Part shown: positions 52,087-60,582 of the stretch, in pieces
Numbering within the stretch: the first letter of the stretch is position 1
Layout: every line of letters begins with the position of its first letter
DNA from: CAXXOK01 sp963674895
GTDB lineage: Bacteria; Bacillota; Clostridia; Christensenellales; Aristaeellaceae
Direction: 5' to 3'
Assembly (NCBI GenBank): GCA_963674895.2
Contig: CAXXCY010000001.1
Span: 806,001-870,000 of the forward strand
Length of the DNA stretch: 64,000 nt
Translations under genes and position numbers: made by a program
The notes under the pieces: generated by a model
Database searches by the model: none
Told to the model about the DNA's origin: nothing
What the model saw: only the letters and a program-made list of their open reading frames with translations

Positions 52087-53295
52087 TCATTTTCCCCCGT
52101 CAAGCTCTGAGAACTTCCCGGCCATGGTCGGGTTGTTCTTCGTGAGGCGCTTCACGGTCAGGTCTTCCGCCTTGCCGTTGGCCAGGCGCAGGTTGTTTTC
52201 GGAGGACAGCAGCGCCTCCTTGGTCTTTTGGAGATGGTCGATGGTCTTGTCGATCTCCTCAATGGCCTTGTGGAATTTCTCGCTGGCCAGCCGGTAGTTT
52301 TTGCTGAACCGTTCCTTGAAATCGTTGAGGTCGTCCTCGAAATGGGAGATGTCGATATTCTGGTTTTTGATCTCCGCAAGCTGCTGCCGGTACCGGATGG
52401 TGTTCATGGCGGCGTTGCGAAGCAGGGTGATCATGGAAATGAAAAACTGGGGGCGGACGACGTACATTTTGGGGTATTTGTGGGAAACGTCCACGATGCC
52501 GGCGTTGTACAGCTCGCTGTCGGGCTCCAGCAGCGACACGAGCACGGCGTACTCGCAGCTCTTCTCGTTGCGGTCCTTGTCCAGTTCGCGGAAGAAATCC
52601 TCGTTGCGTTTCTTCGTCGCGGTGGTATCCATCTCGTTTTTCATTTCGAACATGATGGAGATGAACTCCGTGCCGTCGGGCGTGGATTCCCGGAAAATGT
52701 AGTCGCCCTTGCTGCCGGTTTTCGCGTCGTTGTCCTTTTCGAAATACGCGTTTTGAAACCCGGTGGCGCGCAGGCGGTTGAACTCGGTCTCGCAGTGCTG
52801 CTCGAGCGTCTCCCCGACCATTTTCGTGGACATGCGGGTTTTCAGATCCTTGTAGAATTCGATCGCCTCGTCCTTGGCCTTGAGCTGTACGCCGAAGTTC
52901 TCCTTCAGGGATTGCTCCTGCAGCTCCCTGTCCTTTTCGGATTCGCTCAGCTTGCTTAATAGCTCCGCGATCCGCTTGTCCTTTTCAACCAGCTCGTCCT
53001 TTTTCTGGGACAGCACCTTGTCCACGGCGATGATCCTGTCCTTTTCGTCCGAGGCGTGCTGCGCCTTGAGCTGCTCGATTTCCCGGTTGAGCTCCGCGAG
53101 CGTCTGCACCTTGTCTTTTTCGGTGCTGATCTCCAGCAGCTTCAGGGCGTTGTCCTGCGCGGCCTTAAGCTGCTTTTCCCGGTCCTGCACGTCCTTATAG
53201 AATTCCGCGGTCCGCACCTGCGCGGCGATGGCCGCGTAGCCGCTCTCGTCCACCGAGAACACGGTTCCGCAATTCGGGCACTTGATTTCCGGCAT
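52087..53295 (-). CDS. DUF2130 domain-containing protein
   Basis: 402 residues. The N-terminus has a CPNCGTVF half zinc knuckle. Residues about 35-160 are a long charged coiled coil. The C-terminal half matches DUF2130: STKMVGETLEQHCETEFNRL, SKGDYIFRE and SIMFEMKNEMDTTATKKRNE. FEMKNE with the preceding Asp resembles a PD-(D/E)xK nuclease core, as proposed for related RmuC-like proteins. Cytosolic; function unknown. It is convergent with the exopolysaccharide-type operon. Confidence 0.92.
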   Translation of the reverse strand: MPEIKCPNCGTVFSVDESGYAAIAAQVRTAEFYKDVQDREKQLKAAQDNALKLLEISTEKDKVQTLAELNREIEQLKAQHASDEKDRIIAVDKVLSQKKDELVEKDKRIAELLSKLSESEKDRELQEQSLKENFGVQLKAKDEAIEFYKDLKTRMSTKMVGETLEQHCETEFNRLRATGFQNAYFEKDNDAKTGSKGDYIFRESTPDGTEFISIMFEMKNEMDTTATKKRNEDFFRELDKDRNEKSCEYAVLVSLLEPDSELYNAGIVDVSHKYPKMYVVRPQFFISMITLLRNAAMNTIRYRQQLAEIKNQNIDISHFEDDLNDFKERFSKNYRLASEKFHKAIEEIDKTIDHLQKTKEALLSSENNLRLANGKAEDLTVKRLTKNNPTMAGKFSELDGGK

Positions 53296-53371
53296 GGGTT
53301 TACCTCAATTCGTCGGGGGGATGTCGGGTTTACGGTATGAGTAGGCTTTTGGCGATTGATTTGATTTGTTC

Positions 53372-54400
53372 TCAGGCTGCCGGGGCAGCCTGCTCGTCCA
53401 GCGCCCCGGGGTCCACCAGGCGCAGGATGTTGCCGGAGCACAGGTTTTGCGCGGTTTCGTCGTCCAGCAGCGCGATCAGCGGCGCGTACTTGTTGATCTC
53501 GTCCGGGTAGGTGTCCCAATGGCCGACCTTGTCGGTGCCCAGGATAAAGCGCGTGGGGTATTTTCCGATCAGCGCCGCCCACTCGGCCAGGGAGGCGCCG
53601 TCCTTGGCGATGAAATCGTCGTACACGACCCAGGAAATGTCGTAATACAGGTTGGGGTTTTCGGAAAGCATGGTATCCGCGATACCCGCCAGGTTTTCCA
53701 CCGTAACGCGGCGGCTGATGCCCACATGCGCCCAGATGATCACCGTATCCCGGTTATACTTCAGGGCGTTTCGCATTTCCTCCAGGTACAGCGGATCGGC
53801 GTTGTTCGCGCTGGAGATGTTGTGGTGGATCAGCACCGGAAGGCCGTACTCCGCGGCAAGGTCGAAGATCTTCAAAAAGGCGGGATGGTCGGCGTGCGGC
53901 GGCTCGCCGTAGGTGAGGGCGGTCAGGTCGTCGTGGCGGCTCATCAGCTCGCCGATGCCGTAAATCTGCCCCGGATACAGCTCCAGCAGCGTGCGCAGCT
54001 GGTCGGCGGCATACTGGTCGTTGGGGTTCACGCCGCAGATGAACGGATAGAAGCGGCTGCGGATCTCCTCGGGCTGGCTCTCCAGCGCCTTGAACAGCAG
54101 ATGGTCCGTGCCGGAATAATAGTAGCAGCGGCTGTCGTTGCTCAGGTAATAGGTGGGCGGGGCGGGCGCGTTCTCGTCCCATTGCTTGGCCATGGCCATG
54201 CCGAAGATCACGGCCTTTTCCACGCCGCACGCGTCCATCTGTTCCGCCAGATAGGCAAAGCCGTCGCTCCTCTGAATGAAGTCCAGATAGTGCAGGTGGC
54301 CGTCCACAATGCCCGCGGGCATCTGCGCTCCCAGGGCGCAGGCGGGCAGCAGCAGGCAGCAGATAGCCGCGGCTGCCAGAAACCGGAACCGTTTACGCAT
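53372..54400 (-). CDS. Exported amidohydrolase-family protein
   Basis: 342 residues. A signal peptide (RFLAAAAICCLLLPACALGA) has a possible lipobox at LLLPAC. The mature part begins MPAGIVDGHLHYLDFIQRSD, with the metal-binding H-x-H pair of the amidohydrolase_2 (TIM-barrel) family. Further ligands are in PVLIHHNISS (His), IIWAHVGISR (His) and FILGTDKVGH (Asp). The substrate is unknown; relatives decarboxylate or hydrolyse aromatic and lactone compounds. Export is unusual for this family. Confidence 0.85.
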   Translation of the reverse strand: MRKRFRFLAAAAICCLLLPACALGAQMPAGIVDGHLHYLDFIQRSDGFAYLAEQMDACGVEKAVIFGMAMAKQWDENAPAPPTYYLSNDSRCYYYSGTDHLLFKALESQPEEIRSRFYPFICGVNPNDQYAADQLRTLLELYPGQIYGIGELMSRHDDLTALTYGEPPHADHPAFLKIFDLAAEYGLPVLIHHNISSANNADPLYLEEMRNALKYNRDTVIIWAHVGISRRVTVENLAGIADTMLSENPNLYYDISWVVYDDFIAKDGASLAEWAALIGKYPTRFILGTDKVGHWDTYPDEINKYAPLIALLDDETAQNLCSGNILRLVDPGALDEQAAPAA

Positions 54401-54536
54401 GAAACTCTTCCTCCTGCGTTGATCATAAGGGATTTGGAACCTATTCTCTGATTACAGCATACCCGCTGCGCAGGGGAATTGCAATAGAGAAGGGCGTGCA
54501 GGGCGTTACCAGTAACATTTCTATATTGAGTTGTGC

Positions 54537-55103
54537 TTAATGTTTTATCTTTTCTCCTAATAAAGTCTCAAGATACGGTCGAATAGTAAATGCTACCAAG
54601 TATCGGATTTTTCTTTGTTGTTTGTTTGTTGCTTTTGACATATCACGTTTGTTAAACATATCTAGTAAGAACTTGTAATCTTTATAACCATTATGATCAT
54701 TGTAATCATTAGGAGGAAAGACATTCTGTTCGTATAGCTCTCTAAGCAGTTTTCTAGAGAAATATTTTGATGATAGGTCGATGAATTCGTTGTTCCTTAC
54801 CGCATGAAGTAGTTGGAATAAGCGTTCAGTGGTTGCGGTGTATTCGTCCAAGTCTGTTCTGTTGAATTTCTTAATGCATTTGCTGCCTATAGGAAAGAGG
54901 ACGTTGCCATTCAAATCATTCCTAATGGTATATAAATAGCGAAGATGTTCTTTACCGCATATGCAGGTCGACTCTAGCTCCTCATCTTCAATAACATCTG
55001 TAATACTCCATTCTTGTACAGCGGCTTCCCAGCATTCAGAATCATCTGAATTCCTAAGCACGGTCCTTATAAAATTCTCTGTATAGGTTTTTGACAATTT
55101 CAA
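54537..55103 (-). CDS. Hypothetical protein with zinc-cluster-like motif, AT-rich island
   Basis: 188 residues, not recognised. The segment LESTCICGKEHLRYLYTIRN, then GNVLFPIGSKCIKKFNR, has the C-x-C and iGxxC spacing of a treble-clef zinc site seen in phage and conflict-associated proteins. The rest is helical and charged. The DNA is clearly more AT-rich than that on either side, which suggests horizontal transfer. CAAGCCTCC on the plus strand marks a good ribosome site (GGAGG) at the start. No neighbour on the same strand. Confidence 0.7.
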   Translation of the reverse strand: MKLSKTYTENFIRTVLRNSDDSECWEAAVQEWSITDVIEDEELESTCICGKEHLRYLYTIRNDLNGNVLFPIGSKCIKKFNRTDLDEYTATTERLFQLLHAVRNNEFIDLSSKYFSRKLLRELYEQNVFPPNDYNDHNGYKDYKFLLDMFNKRDMSKATNKQQRKIRYLVAFTIRPYLETLLGEKIKH

Positions 55104-55482
55104 GCCTCCTTTCTGTCGTGAATCGTAAACGGGTGACCTATTCTGTATTCGATTTTCTTATGAACGATCTTACTCTATACTCAATACTGTTTAACGAGAA
55201 ATTGCTACTTAGAGTCAGTATTGTAGCAAAATACTAAGCGCGTTTCAAGAATTATATTAAACTCTTTGAATATCAATTATGTGCATTTGTATAACAAATA
55301 TCTGGTAAACAGATTATGCGAAAAGATGAAGGACTTGCTCGTTATTCTATTGAAACATATAGTTAATGTAATACGGGTAGAATCTAATGACATACTGAAC
55401 TTATCCAAAAGCATTTGTAGATATAAGAATAGTATAGTTGGAGATGTATCCCAATGTAGTGTCCCAATTAAGGAGGAGCATA
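55104..55482. other. AT-rich intergenic stretch
   Basis: No gene I can support. A 74-codon open frame at 55266-55490 has no ribosome site or recognisable content. The region probably holds promoters for the two divergent genes on either side. Confidence 0.4.
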
Positions 55483-55677
55483 ATGATTGACTACATACAA
55501 TTTAGAAAATCAATTTCTCATGAGCTTATTGCTATTAAGGATCGCGTAAGATCATTCATTGATAATAGGCATTGGGGAGAAGAAGGACGATATAAGGAGG
55601 TCGTTCTCCTAAAAACTTTGCGGAACTATTTACCCAACAATGTTGGAATTGGAACAGGATTGGATTGGTTACACTAA
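55483..55677 (+). pseudogene. DUF6602-like protein, truncated by the IS element
   Basis: The frame starts at the ATG at 55483, with AAGGAGGAG upstream. About 59 residues remain: YIQFRKSISHELIAIKDRVR, then HWGEEGRYKEVVLL and NYLPNNVGIGTG. This resembles the N-terminus of DUF6602 nuclease-like proteins, where GTG is normally followed by a long catalytic part. The IS left end begins at 55661 and replaces the rest with a few foreign residues. The family is often found in defence-related neighbourhoods. AT-rich like its neighbour. Confidence 0.6.
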
Positions 55678-55737
55678 ATCGGACAGAAAAAATAAGGTCA
55701 TGGTAGAATAACGGGAAAGATTTAGGAGGGAAATACC

Positions 55738-56025
55738 ATGACACAAAGGCGGGCCAAGCGGACCTACAGCGAGGAGCAGAAAAGGCAGCTGGTTGAACTG
55801 TTCAACCACGGGAAACCCAGGAGCGAGATCATCCGGGAATACGACCTGACAGCATCGGCGTTTGACAAATGGGTTAAGCGGATCAATGCAACCGGTTCCA
55901 GCCACGAGAAGGATAACCGAACGCCTGAAGAACTGGAGCTGCTGAAGCTTCGCAAAGAGAACCAACAGCTGCGGATGGAGAATGACGTCCTAAAGCAAGC
56001 GGCGCTGATATACGCACGAAAGTAG
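55738..56025 (+). CDS. IS3-family transposase OrfA
   Basis: 95 residues. The helix-turn-helix is in YSEEQKRQLVELFNHGKPRS and IIREYDLTASAFDKWVKRIN. A leucine zipper (LELLKLRKENQQLRMENDVL) and the ending KQAALIYARK are standard for OrfA of the IS3 family. It binds the terminal repeats and regulates transposition. GGAGGGAAATACC precedes the ATG. Confidence 0.93.
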   Translation: MTQRRAKRTYSEEQKRQLVELFNHGKPRSEIIREYDLTASAFDKWVKRINATGSSHEKDNRTPEELELLKLRKENQQLRMENDVLKQAALIYARK

Positions 56026-56027
56026 TT

Positions 56028-56852
56028 GTGATCCGAGCCAATGCCCACAAATACTCAATATCAGCGCTGTGCCGGTGCTTAGGCATTGCACGCAGCACCT
56101 ATTACTACGAATGCCGGGGCCGGCCGGACGAGCGGGATTTGGAAGAGGTTGTTCAGAACGCATACGATGAGAATCGTCGTGTTTACGGTCAACGCAAACT
56201 CAAGCATGTACTGCTGCGGAAGGGCTGGATTGTATCCAGGCGGAAGATCGGGCGGATCATGAAGAAGCGGGGACTGGTATCCGCCTACACACGCAAGAAG
56301 TATCGGGTTCATGCATCCAGGGTGAATGAAGCCCCGGTGCCCAACCTGATTGACCGGCAATTCAGCGACAGGCTCCCGGGAGCCTGTGTTGTCAGCGATC
56401 TGACCTACGTTCGTGTAGGCACCCAGTGGGCCTATATCTGCATGCTGCTGGATCTGGGAGCCAGGGAGATCATCGGCTACAGCGCCGGTGCACACAAAGA
56501 CGCTGAACTGGTCCATCAAGCTTTTGCATCCGTGAAAGGAAACCTGTTCGAGATCCAGATCTTTCACACAGACCGTGGCAGTGAGTTTGACAATATGCTT
56601 GTGGATGAAATACTGGAAAGCTTTCAGATCCAGCGATCCCTGAGCATGAAGGGCTGTCCCTATGACAACGCGGTAGCAGAATCAACCTTCAGGCTGATCA
56701 AGAAGGAGTTCGTTTCGAGCAGGCGGTTTGGTACCCTCGAGCAGCTGCGATTGGAACTGGCGGATTACATACACTGGTTCAACAACATCCGCCTGCACGG
56801 TACCCTCGGGTACCTGTCTCCGGTTGAGTTCAGGAATGCATGTACCTTATAA
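56028..56852 (+). CDS. IS3-family transposase OrfB (DDE integrase core)
   Basis: 274 residues with a GTG at 56028, two bases after the OrfA stop. The catalytic triad is intact: Asp in VVSDLTYVRVG, Asp in FHTDRGSEFDN and Glu in DNAVAESTFRLIKKEF. An HTH_21-like region (YDENRRVYGQRKLKHVLLRK) precedes it. In this family OrfB is often fused to OrfA by frameshift; here the frames are separate and close, so coupling or frameshifting is possible. The element looks intact and potentially active. Confidence 0.93.
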   Translation: MIRANAHKYSISALCRCLGIARSTYYYECRGRPDERDLEEVVQNAYDENRRVYGQRKLKHVLLRKGWIVSRRKIGRIMKKRGLVSAYTRKKYRVHASRVNEAPVPNLIDRQFSDRLPGACVVSDLTYVRVGTQWAYICMLLDLGAREIIGYSAGAHKDAELVHQAFASVKGNLFEIQIFHTDRGSEFDNMLVDEILESFQIQRSLSMKGCPYDNAVAESTFRLIKKEFVSSRRFGTLEQLRLELADYIHWFNNIRLHGTLGYLSPVEFRNACTL

Positions 56853-56881
56853 TTTCTGTCTGACCAACTGTTGACAATCCA

Positions 56882-56959
56882 AGATACTATTATCCTGAAG
56901 AGGGGGGCAAAGAAAGCAAGAGAATTTCCGAATTTGAAATCACATTCTTTCAAGATTAG
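56882..56959 (+). pseudogene. Possible 3' remnant of the interrupted gene
   Basis: Directly after the IS right end one frame reads RYYYPEEGGKESKRISEFEI, then TFFQD and stop. It looks like a protein C-terminus and could belong to the DUF6602-like gene, with the middle deleted. The link is inferred. From here to 57091 the sequence is AT-rich with no other gene. Confidence 0.3.
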
Positions 56960-57091
56960 GCTAAAGAAATCCATTATAAAGCAAATATGGCAAACAATAG
57001 TGCTTTAGCACAGCAGGGATAATGATTTGTTCAGTTTATAAAAGCAAGCATTAAAAGCAAAGTTTATTCGTTAGGATAATTCACTTAGCTG

Positions 57092-57982
57092 TTATTCTTC
57101 CAACTCCCTCTCCACCTCATCCCACATGGGAACGGACGACGACGCGCCCTTGCGGCACACGGAGATGGCGGAGGCTTTGGCGGCGACGCGCAGGGCTTCC
57201 TGTGTGGGGAGGCCGCGCACGATGGAGGCGAGGAAGAAGCCGGTGAAGGTGTCGCCCGCGGCGGTGGAATCGACCGCCTTCACCTTGAAGGCGGGCTGGC
57301 GCAGGTCGCCGGTATGGTCGTGGTAGAGCACGCCCTTTTCCCCGAGGGTCAGCACGATGCGCGCGCCGGGGAAGCGTTTGCCAAGCGCGGCCAGGATCTT
57401 TTCCTCCTCGTGCTCGCCGGTCAGCTGTTCGCCCTCCACCTCGTTGAGCAGGAAAATGCCCACCTTGTTCAGGTCGCAGGCGTCGAGCTTTGCGTTGAAC
57501 GGCGAGGGGTTGAGCGCGATGGTCATGCCCTGCGCGAAGGCCTTGTCAATCAGCACGTCCACGAGGTTGATTTCGTTTTGCGTAAGCAGTATATCGCCGG
57601 GCTCGAAATGCGAGATCGCCTCGTCCATAGAGTCAGGCGTTTGCAGGCAGTTGGTGCCGGCGAACAGCACGATGCTGTTTTGCCCCTGCGCGTCCACCTG
57701 GATGAGGGCGTTGCCCGTGGGCGCGTCCTCCGATACGCGCAGGTAGTCCGTATGCACGCCGGCCTGGGCAAACGCGTCCTGCAAAATCTGCCCGTCCCGG
57801 CCGATGATGCCCGCGAAATAGACCTCCGCCCCCGCCTTGGCCAGGGCGATGGATTGGTTCAGGCCTTTGCCGCCCGGGAATATCTCCCGCTTGTGCGAGG
57901 AGATGGTTTCCCCCGGCAGGGAAATGTGGTCCACCGAGAACACCAGGTCCAGGCTCGCGCTTCCGTAATCCAGTATCTTCAT
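57092..57982 (-). CDS. PfkB-family carbohydrate kinase (ribokinase-like)
   Basis: 296 residues. GGKGLNQSIALAKAGAEVYF (about residue 38 on) is the first PfkB signature, and VKAVDSTAAGDTFTGFFLAS the second, with the catalytic Asp in AAGDTF. The anion-hole and ATP contacts look complete. It phosphorylates a sugar or nucleoside; ribose is the default guess. It is transcribed away from the ATC-hydrolase-family gene and has its own promoter with an overlapping inverted repeat. Confidence 0.92.
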   Translation of the reverse strand: MKILDYGSASLDLVFSVDHISLPGETISSHKREIFPGGKGLNQSIALAKAGAEVYFAGIIGRDGQILQDAFAQAGVHTDYLRVSEDAPTGNALIQVDAQGQNSIVLFAGTNCLQTPDSMDEAISHFEPGDILLTQNEINLVDVLIDKAFAQGMTIALNPSPFNAKLDACDLNKVGIFLLNEVEGEQLTGEHEEEKILAALGKRFPGARIVLTLGEKGVLYHDHTGDLRQPAFKVKAVDSTAAGDTFTGFFLASIVRGLPTQEALRVAAKASAISVCRKGASSSVPMWDEVERELEE

Positions 57983-58113
57983 ATTGCTGTCATCCGTTCA
58001 TGCCGTATTTGCTTTTCGTCTTTTCGCCTGCCGGTTTTGAAAACGCGCGAAACCGCGCCGGTTTCCGCCGCTGCGCCGCGCAGCCGATATTCCGTTTTCC
58101 CTATGCAATCAGC

Positions 58114-58142
58114 AGTGTACCGTATTCCGCCCCGTTTGGCAA
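58114..58142 (-). promoter_or_regulatory. Promoter of the PfkB kinase gene
   Basis: On the minus strand TTGCCA (58142-58137) and TACACT (58119-58114) are 17 bases apart. Confidence 0.65.
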
Positions 58143-58174
58143 GGGCGGGTTCTGTCCGCCGGCGCTGCCAAACG
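58133..58174. promoter_or_regulatory. Inverted repeat at the PfkB promoter, candidate operator
   Basis: CGTTTGGCA (58133-58141) and TGCCAAACG (58166-58174) are perfect 9-bp inverted arms 24 bases apart. The left arm covers the -35 box. Confidence 0.45.
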
Positions 58175-58222
58175 CTTGTCTGGTAAAGTTTTCCTCTGAT
58201 AAAAAGATAACGAAATTTGTGC

Positions 58223-58251
58223 TTGACAAGCTGGTCGACCAGTAATATACT
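58223..58251 (+). promoter_or_regulatory. Promoter of the ATC-hydrolase-family / Liv genes
   Basis: TTGACA (58223-58228) and TATACT (58246-58251) with a 17-base spacer, near consensus. The transcript has a leader of about 320 bases before the ATG at 58577. ATATCAGGA (about 58417) and TCCCTGATAT (about 58490) in it can pair; otherwise I see no known RNA class. Confidence 0.85.
58231..58242. promoter_or_regulatory. FadR-type GntR operator within the promoter spacer
   Basis: CTGGTCGACCAG is a perfect 12-bp palindrome lying between the -35 and -10 boxes. It matches the TGGTNNACCA core of FCD/FadR-subfamily GntR regulators. No such regulator is encoded in the window. Confidence 0.65.
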
Positions 58252-58576
58252 ACAAACATAGCAATAGTCTTTCAGGCGTTCACGAGCCTGATCGGCTGGC
58301 GGACCGAATGCCAAAGACGTCATTTCCGCAAAATCCAACGGCCCGGTTTTCAAAATCGGGAAAATTGGACAGTCGGAGTTATTTCTGCTTTACGATTTCA
58401 CTGGAAAACGAACCCGAGCGCACCATATCAGGAAGCCGCACCGAGCCGTTCGCCGCAGCCCCTTTCATTCCGGCACCCTCGCACCGGTCCCTGATATGCG
58501 CCGATAGGAGCGGGCCCTCCGTACGTTCTCACAGGCCCGTCCGCAATCTTACTCTATTCTTAAGGAGGATCCCCCT

Positions 58577-59074
58577 ATGATCAAGAACGTTGCAAACCCC
58601 GTGGAAGAAATCATCAGCGTGAACCGCGCGCAAATCGAGCACCGCGCCACCTGGATGGGCCTGATTTACGACGAGATGGTCAAGGCCGGCATCGACGCCG
58701 AGCCCATCGTCCGCCGGGCCATCAAGCGCACGGGCCTCATGCACGGCGAGCGGTTCAAAAAGCAGTGCGCGGACCCCAGCAGCTGCGTGGATTTCAAAAA
58801 CGCCTTTTTCGGCGACGAATCAAGCGTGGGCCCGCAAAGCTTCAATATGCAAGACATCAAGGCGGACAAAGACAACCTGACGTCCAATTTCCACTATTGC
58901 GCGCTGGTCGCCGCCTGGCAGAAGCTCGGCTTTGACGAAAAGACCATCGACCTGCTTTGCGACATGGCGATGGACGGCGACCGCGGCATCGCGGAAGCGA
59001 TGGGCCTGGACCTTACGCTCACCGATACGATTGCAAAGGGCTGTGAAGCCTGCAAGCTCCACTTCCACAAATAA
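58577..59074 (+). CDS. L-2-amino-thiazoline-4-carboxylic acid hydrolase family protein
   Basis: 165 residues. NFHYCALVAAWQKLGFDEKT, LLCDMAMDGDRGIAE and GCEACKLHFHK match the conserved C-terminal half of the ATC hydrolase family (PF14196). In Pseudomonas the named enzyme opens the ring of ATC on the way to L-cysteine; many relatives have unknown substrates. AAGGAGG is just upstream of the ATG. It stands 225 bases before a branched-chain-type amino acid transporter on the same strand and behind a regulated promoter, so import and hydrolysis of one compound may be linked. Confidence 0.7.
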   Translation: MIKNVANPVEEIISVNRAQIEHRATWMGLIYDEMVKAGIDAEPIVRRAIKRTGLMHGERFKKQCADPSSCVDFKNAFFGDESSVGPQSFNMQDIKADKDNLTSNFHYCALVAAWQKLGFDEKTIDLLCDMAMDGDRGIAEAMGLDLTLTDTIAKGCEACKLHFHK

Positions 59075-59298
59075 TCCCCGAACCTCTGCGGCAGTGTTCT
59101 GGAACAGGCAATCCTTCGTTTTCACGCGGATCTTTTTCAGCCCGGCTGGTGTCGCCCTCCGTTTGAAATAGCGCCGCTATTCCTGCGCCCCGGCTTCTTG
59201 CCGGACGAAAAAATCTATCGCGTGAATTCCTGAGTTTACCCTGTACCGGAACACTAGCCTGCATGAACTATAGAGGTTAAACTGAAAGGAGAGATACC

Positions 59299-60438
59299 AT
59301 GAAAAAATTCGCCGCATTGTTACTGACCGTCGTCTTGTTACTCTCGATCTTTGTTTTGCCCGCAACGGCCGACAAAGGCACCATCAAGCTTGGCGGCCTT
59401 GCACCGCTGACCGGCAACTACGCCGAATACGGCATGGGTTTCCAGATTGCCTGGCAAATGGCTATCGATGAGATTAATGCCAACGGCGGCGCCAACGGCT
59501 ATATGCTGTCCATCGACGTGAAGGACACCGCCGGCGACCCGGTGGTCAGCTCCACGATGGCGACCGCATTCGCCGAAGACGACGAAATCCTCGCGATCCT
59601 GGGCGATTTCTCGTCCGGCTGCTGCAAAGCCAACGCCCCCATTGTGGATCGCTACGGCCTCGTGCAGCTGTCGCCCACCGCATCCGCTCCGGACTACGCG
59701 GGCATGAGCCCCTACTGCTACTCCGTCATGGGCCGGCAGGACAAGGAAGCTCCCTTCCTGGCGAAGTACGTCCTGAAAAAGTACCTGGGCGCCACCAAGG
59801 TCGCCGTCATCCGCGTGGACAGCGACTGGGGCCTGGCCGCGTTCTCCAACTTCAAGGCGCAGGCCGATATCGAGGGCCTGGAAGTGATGGAAGAGAAGTA
59901 TAAGTCCGACGAGACGGACTTCAGCTCCATCATCACCAAGGTGAAGGCGTTTGATCCCGAGGTGCTCGTGGTTATGGACCAGGGCCTGCCGGTATCCGCC
60001 ATCTTCAACGCCGCGGATTCGTCCGGCTGGGAAGTCAAGCACGTCTCCCTGGGCCCGGGCACGTCCGAGCAGCTCCTCGGCCAGCTGATCGATCCCAACA
60101 ACCTGATCGTGACCTCGCCGTTCTTCTTTGATCCCGACAACGCCGTACTGACCGCGTGGAAAGACAAGTTTGCCGCGAAGGCAGGCTTCCAGCCCACCGT
60201 GCACCCGGCCTGCGCGTATGACACCGCGTACCTCATCGCGTCCGCCATCGAAGCGATCGGCGACGGTGAAGTGACCCGCGACGCCATCAACAACGAGCTC
60301 AAGAACATCGAGTTCACGGGCCTGACCGGACGCATCAAGTTTGAAGAAGCCGGCGACATCGCCCGCGACTACCTGATCTGCGGCGTCGTGGACGGCCAGT
60401 GGAAAGTTCTGGAAGGCTTCGACTACAGCCAGGAGTAA
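59299..60438 (+). CDS. Branched-chain amino acid-type ABC transporter substrate-binding protein (LivK family)
   Basis: 379 residues with a signal peptide (KKFAALLLTVVLLLSIFVLP, then ATADK). The mature part begins GTIKLGGLAPLTGNYAEYGM, a classic LivJ/LivK start, with DEINANGGANGYMLSIDVKD. The ligand may be a branched-chain amino acid, but the family also binds amides, urea and aromatic compounds. It heads a complete liv operon and is separated from the permease genes by two hairpins. Confidence 0.93.
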   Translation: MKKFAALLLTVVLLLSIFVLPATADKGTIKLGGLAPLTGNYAEYGMGFQIAWQMAIDEINANGGANGYMLSIDVKDTAGDPVVSSTMATAFAEDDEILAILGDFSSGCCKANAPIVDRYGLVQLSPTASAPDYAGMSPYCYSVMGRQDKEAPFLAKYVLKKYLGATKVAVIRVDSDWGLAAFSNFKAQADIEGLEVMEEKYKSDETDFSSIITKVKAFDPEVLVVMDQGLPVSAIFNAADSSGWEVKHVSLGPGTSEQLLGQLIDPNNLIVTSPFFFDPDNAVLTAWKDKFAAKAGFQPTVHPACAYDTAYLIASAIEAIGDGEVTRDAINNELKNIEFTGLTGRIKFEEAGDIARDYLICGVVDGQWKVLEGFDYSQE

Positions 60439-60462
60439 TCGTTATTTATCAAGGAACCGCAC

Positions 60463-60529
60463 GATAACGAAATTGTTAACGCAAGCGTTTTGTTATCACC
60501 GGGAGCGGGCGGCGCCGCCGCCCGCTCCC
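60463..60529 (+). other. Two intercistronic hairpins between livK and livH
   Basis: GATAACgAAA...TTTTGTTATC pairs at 60463-60497. A GC-rich stem of 12-13 bp (GGGAGCGGGCGG/CCGCCCGCTCCC) follows at 60501-60529. No T-tract after the second; likely message stabilisers or attenuators. Confidence 0.55.
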
Positions 60530-60582
60530 GCCCGGGTTTCCCAAAGGTCCTTCATTATCCTTGTCATAACGAAGGAGGAAGT

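Larger units (their letters stand above)
55661..56881 (+). mobile_element. IS3-family insertion sequence
   Basis: 1,221 bp. Imperfect terminal inverted repeats: the left end TGGATTGGTTACACT... and the right end (reverse) TGGATTGTCAACAGT... match through GACAGAAA, about 29 bp. Ends are TG...CA. It encodes OrfA (55738-56025) and OrfB (56028-56852). I see no target-site duplication, which suggests that one flank has been rearranged. Confidence 0.88.

Noticed and set aside
55266..55490. 74-codon open frame in the AT-rich gap
   Set aside because: No ribosome site, no recognisable content, and it runs into the real start at 55483.
55658..56885. GAT on both sides of the IS as a target duplication
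   Set aside because: It only works if the right end is extended by one base beyond the inverted repeat; with TG...CA ends the flanks do not match.
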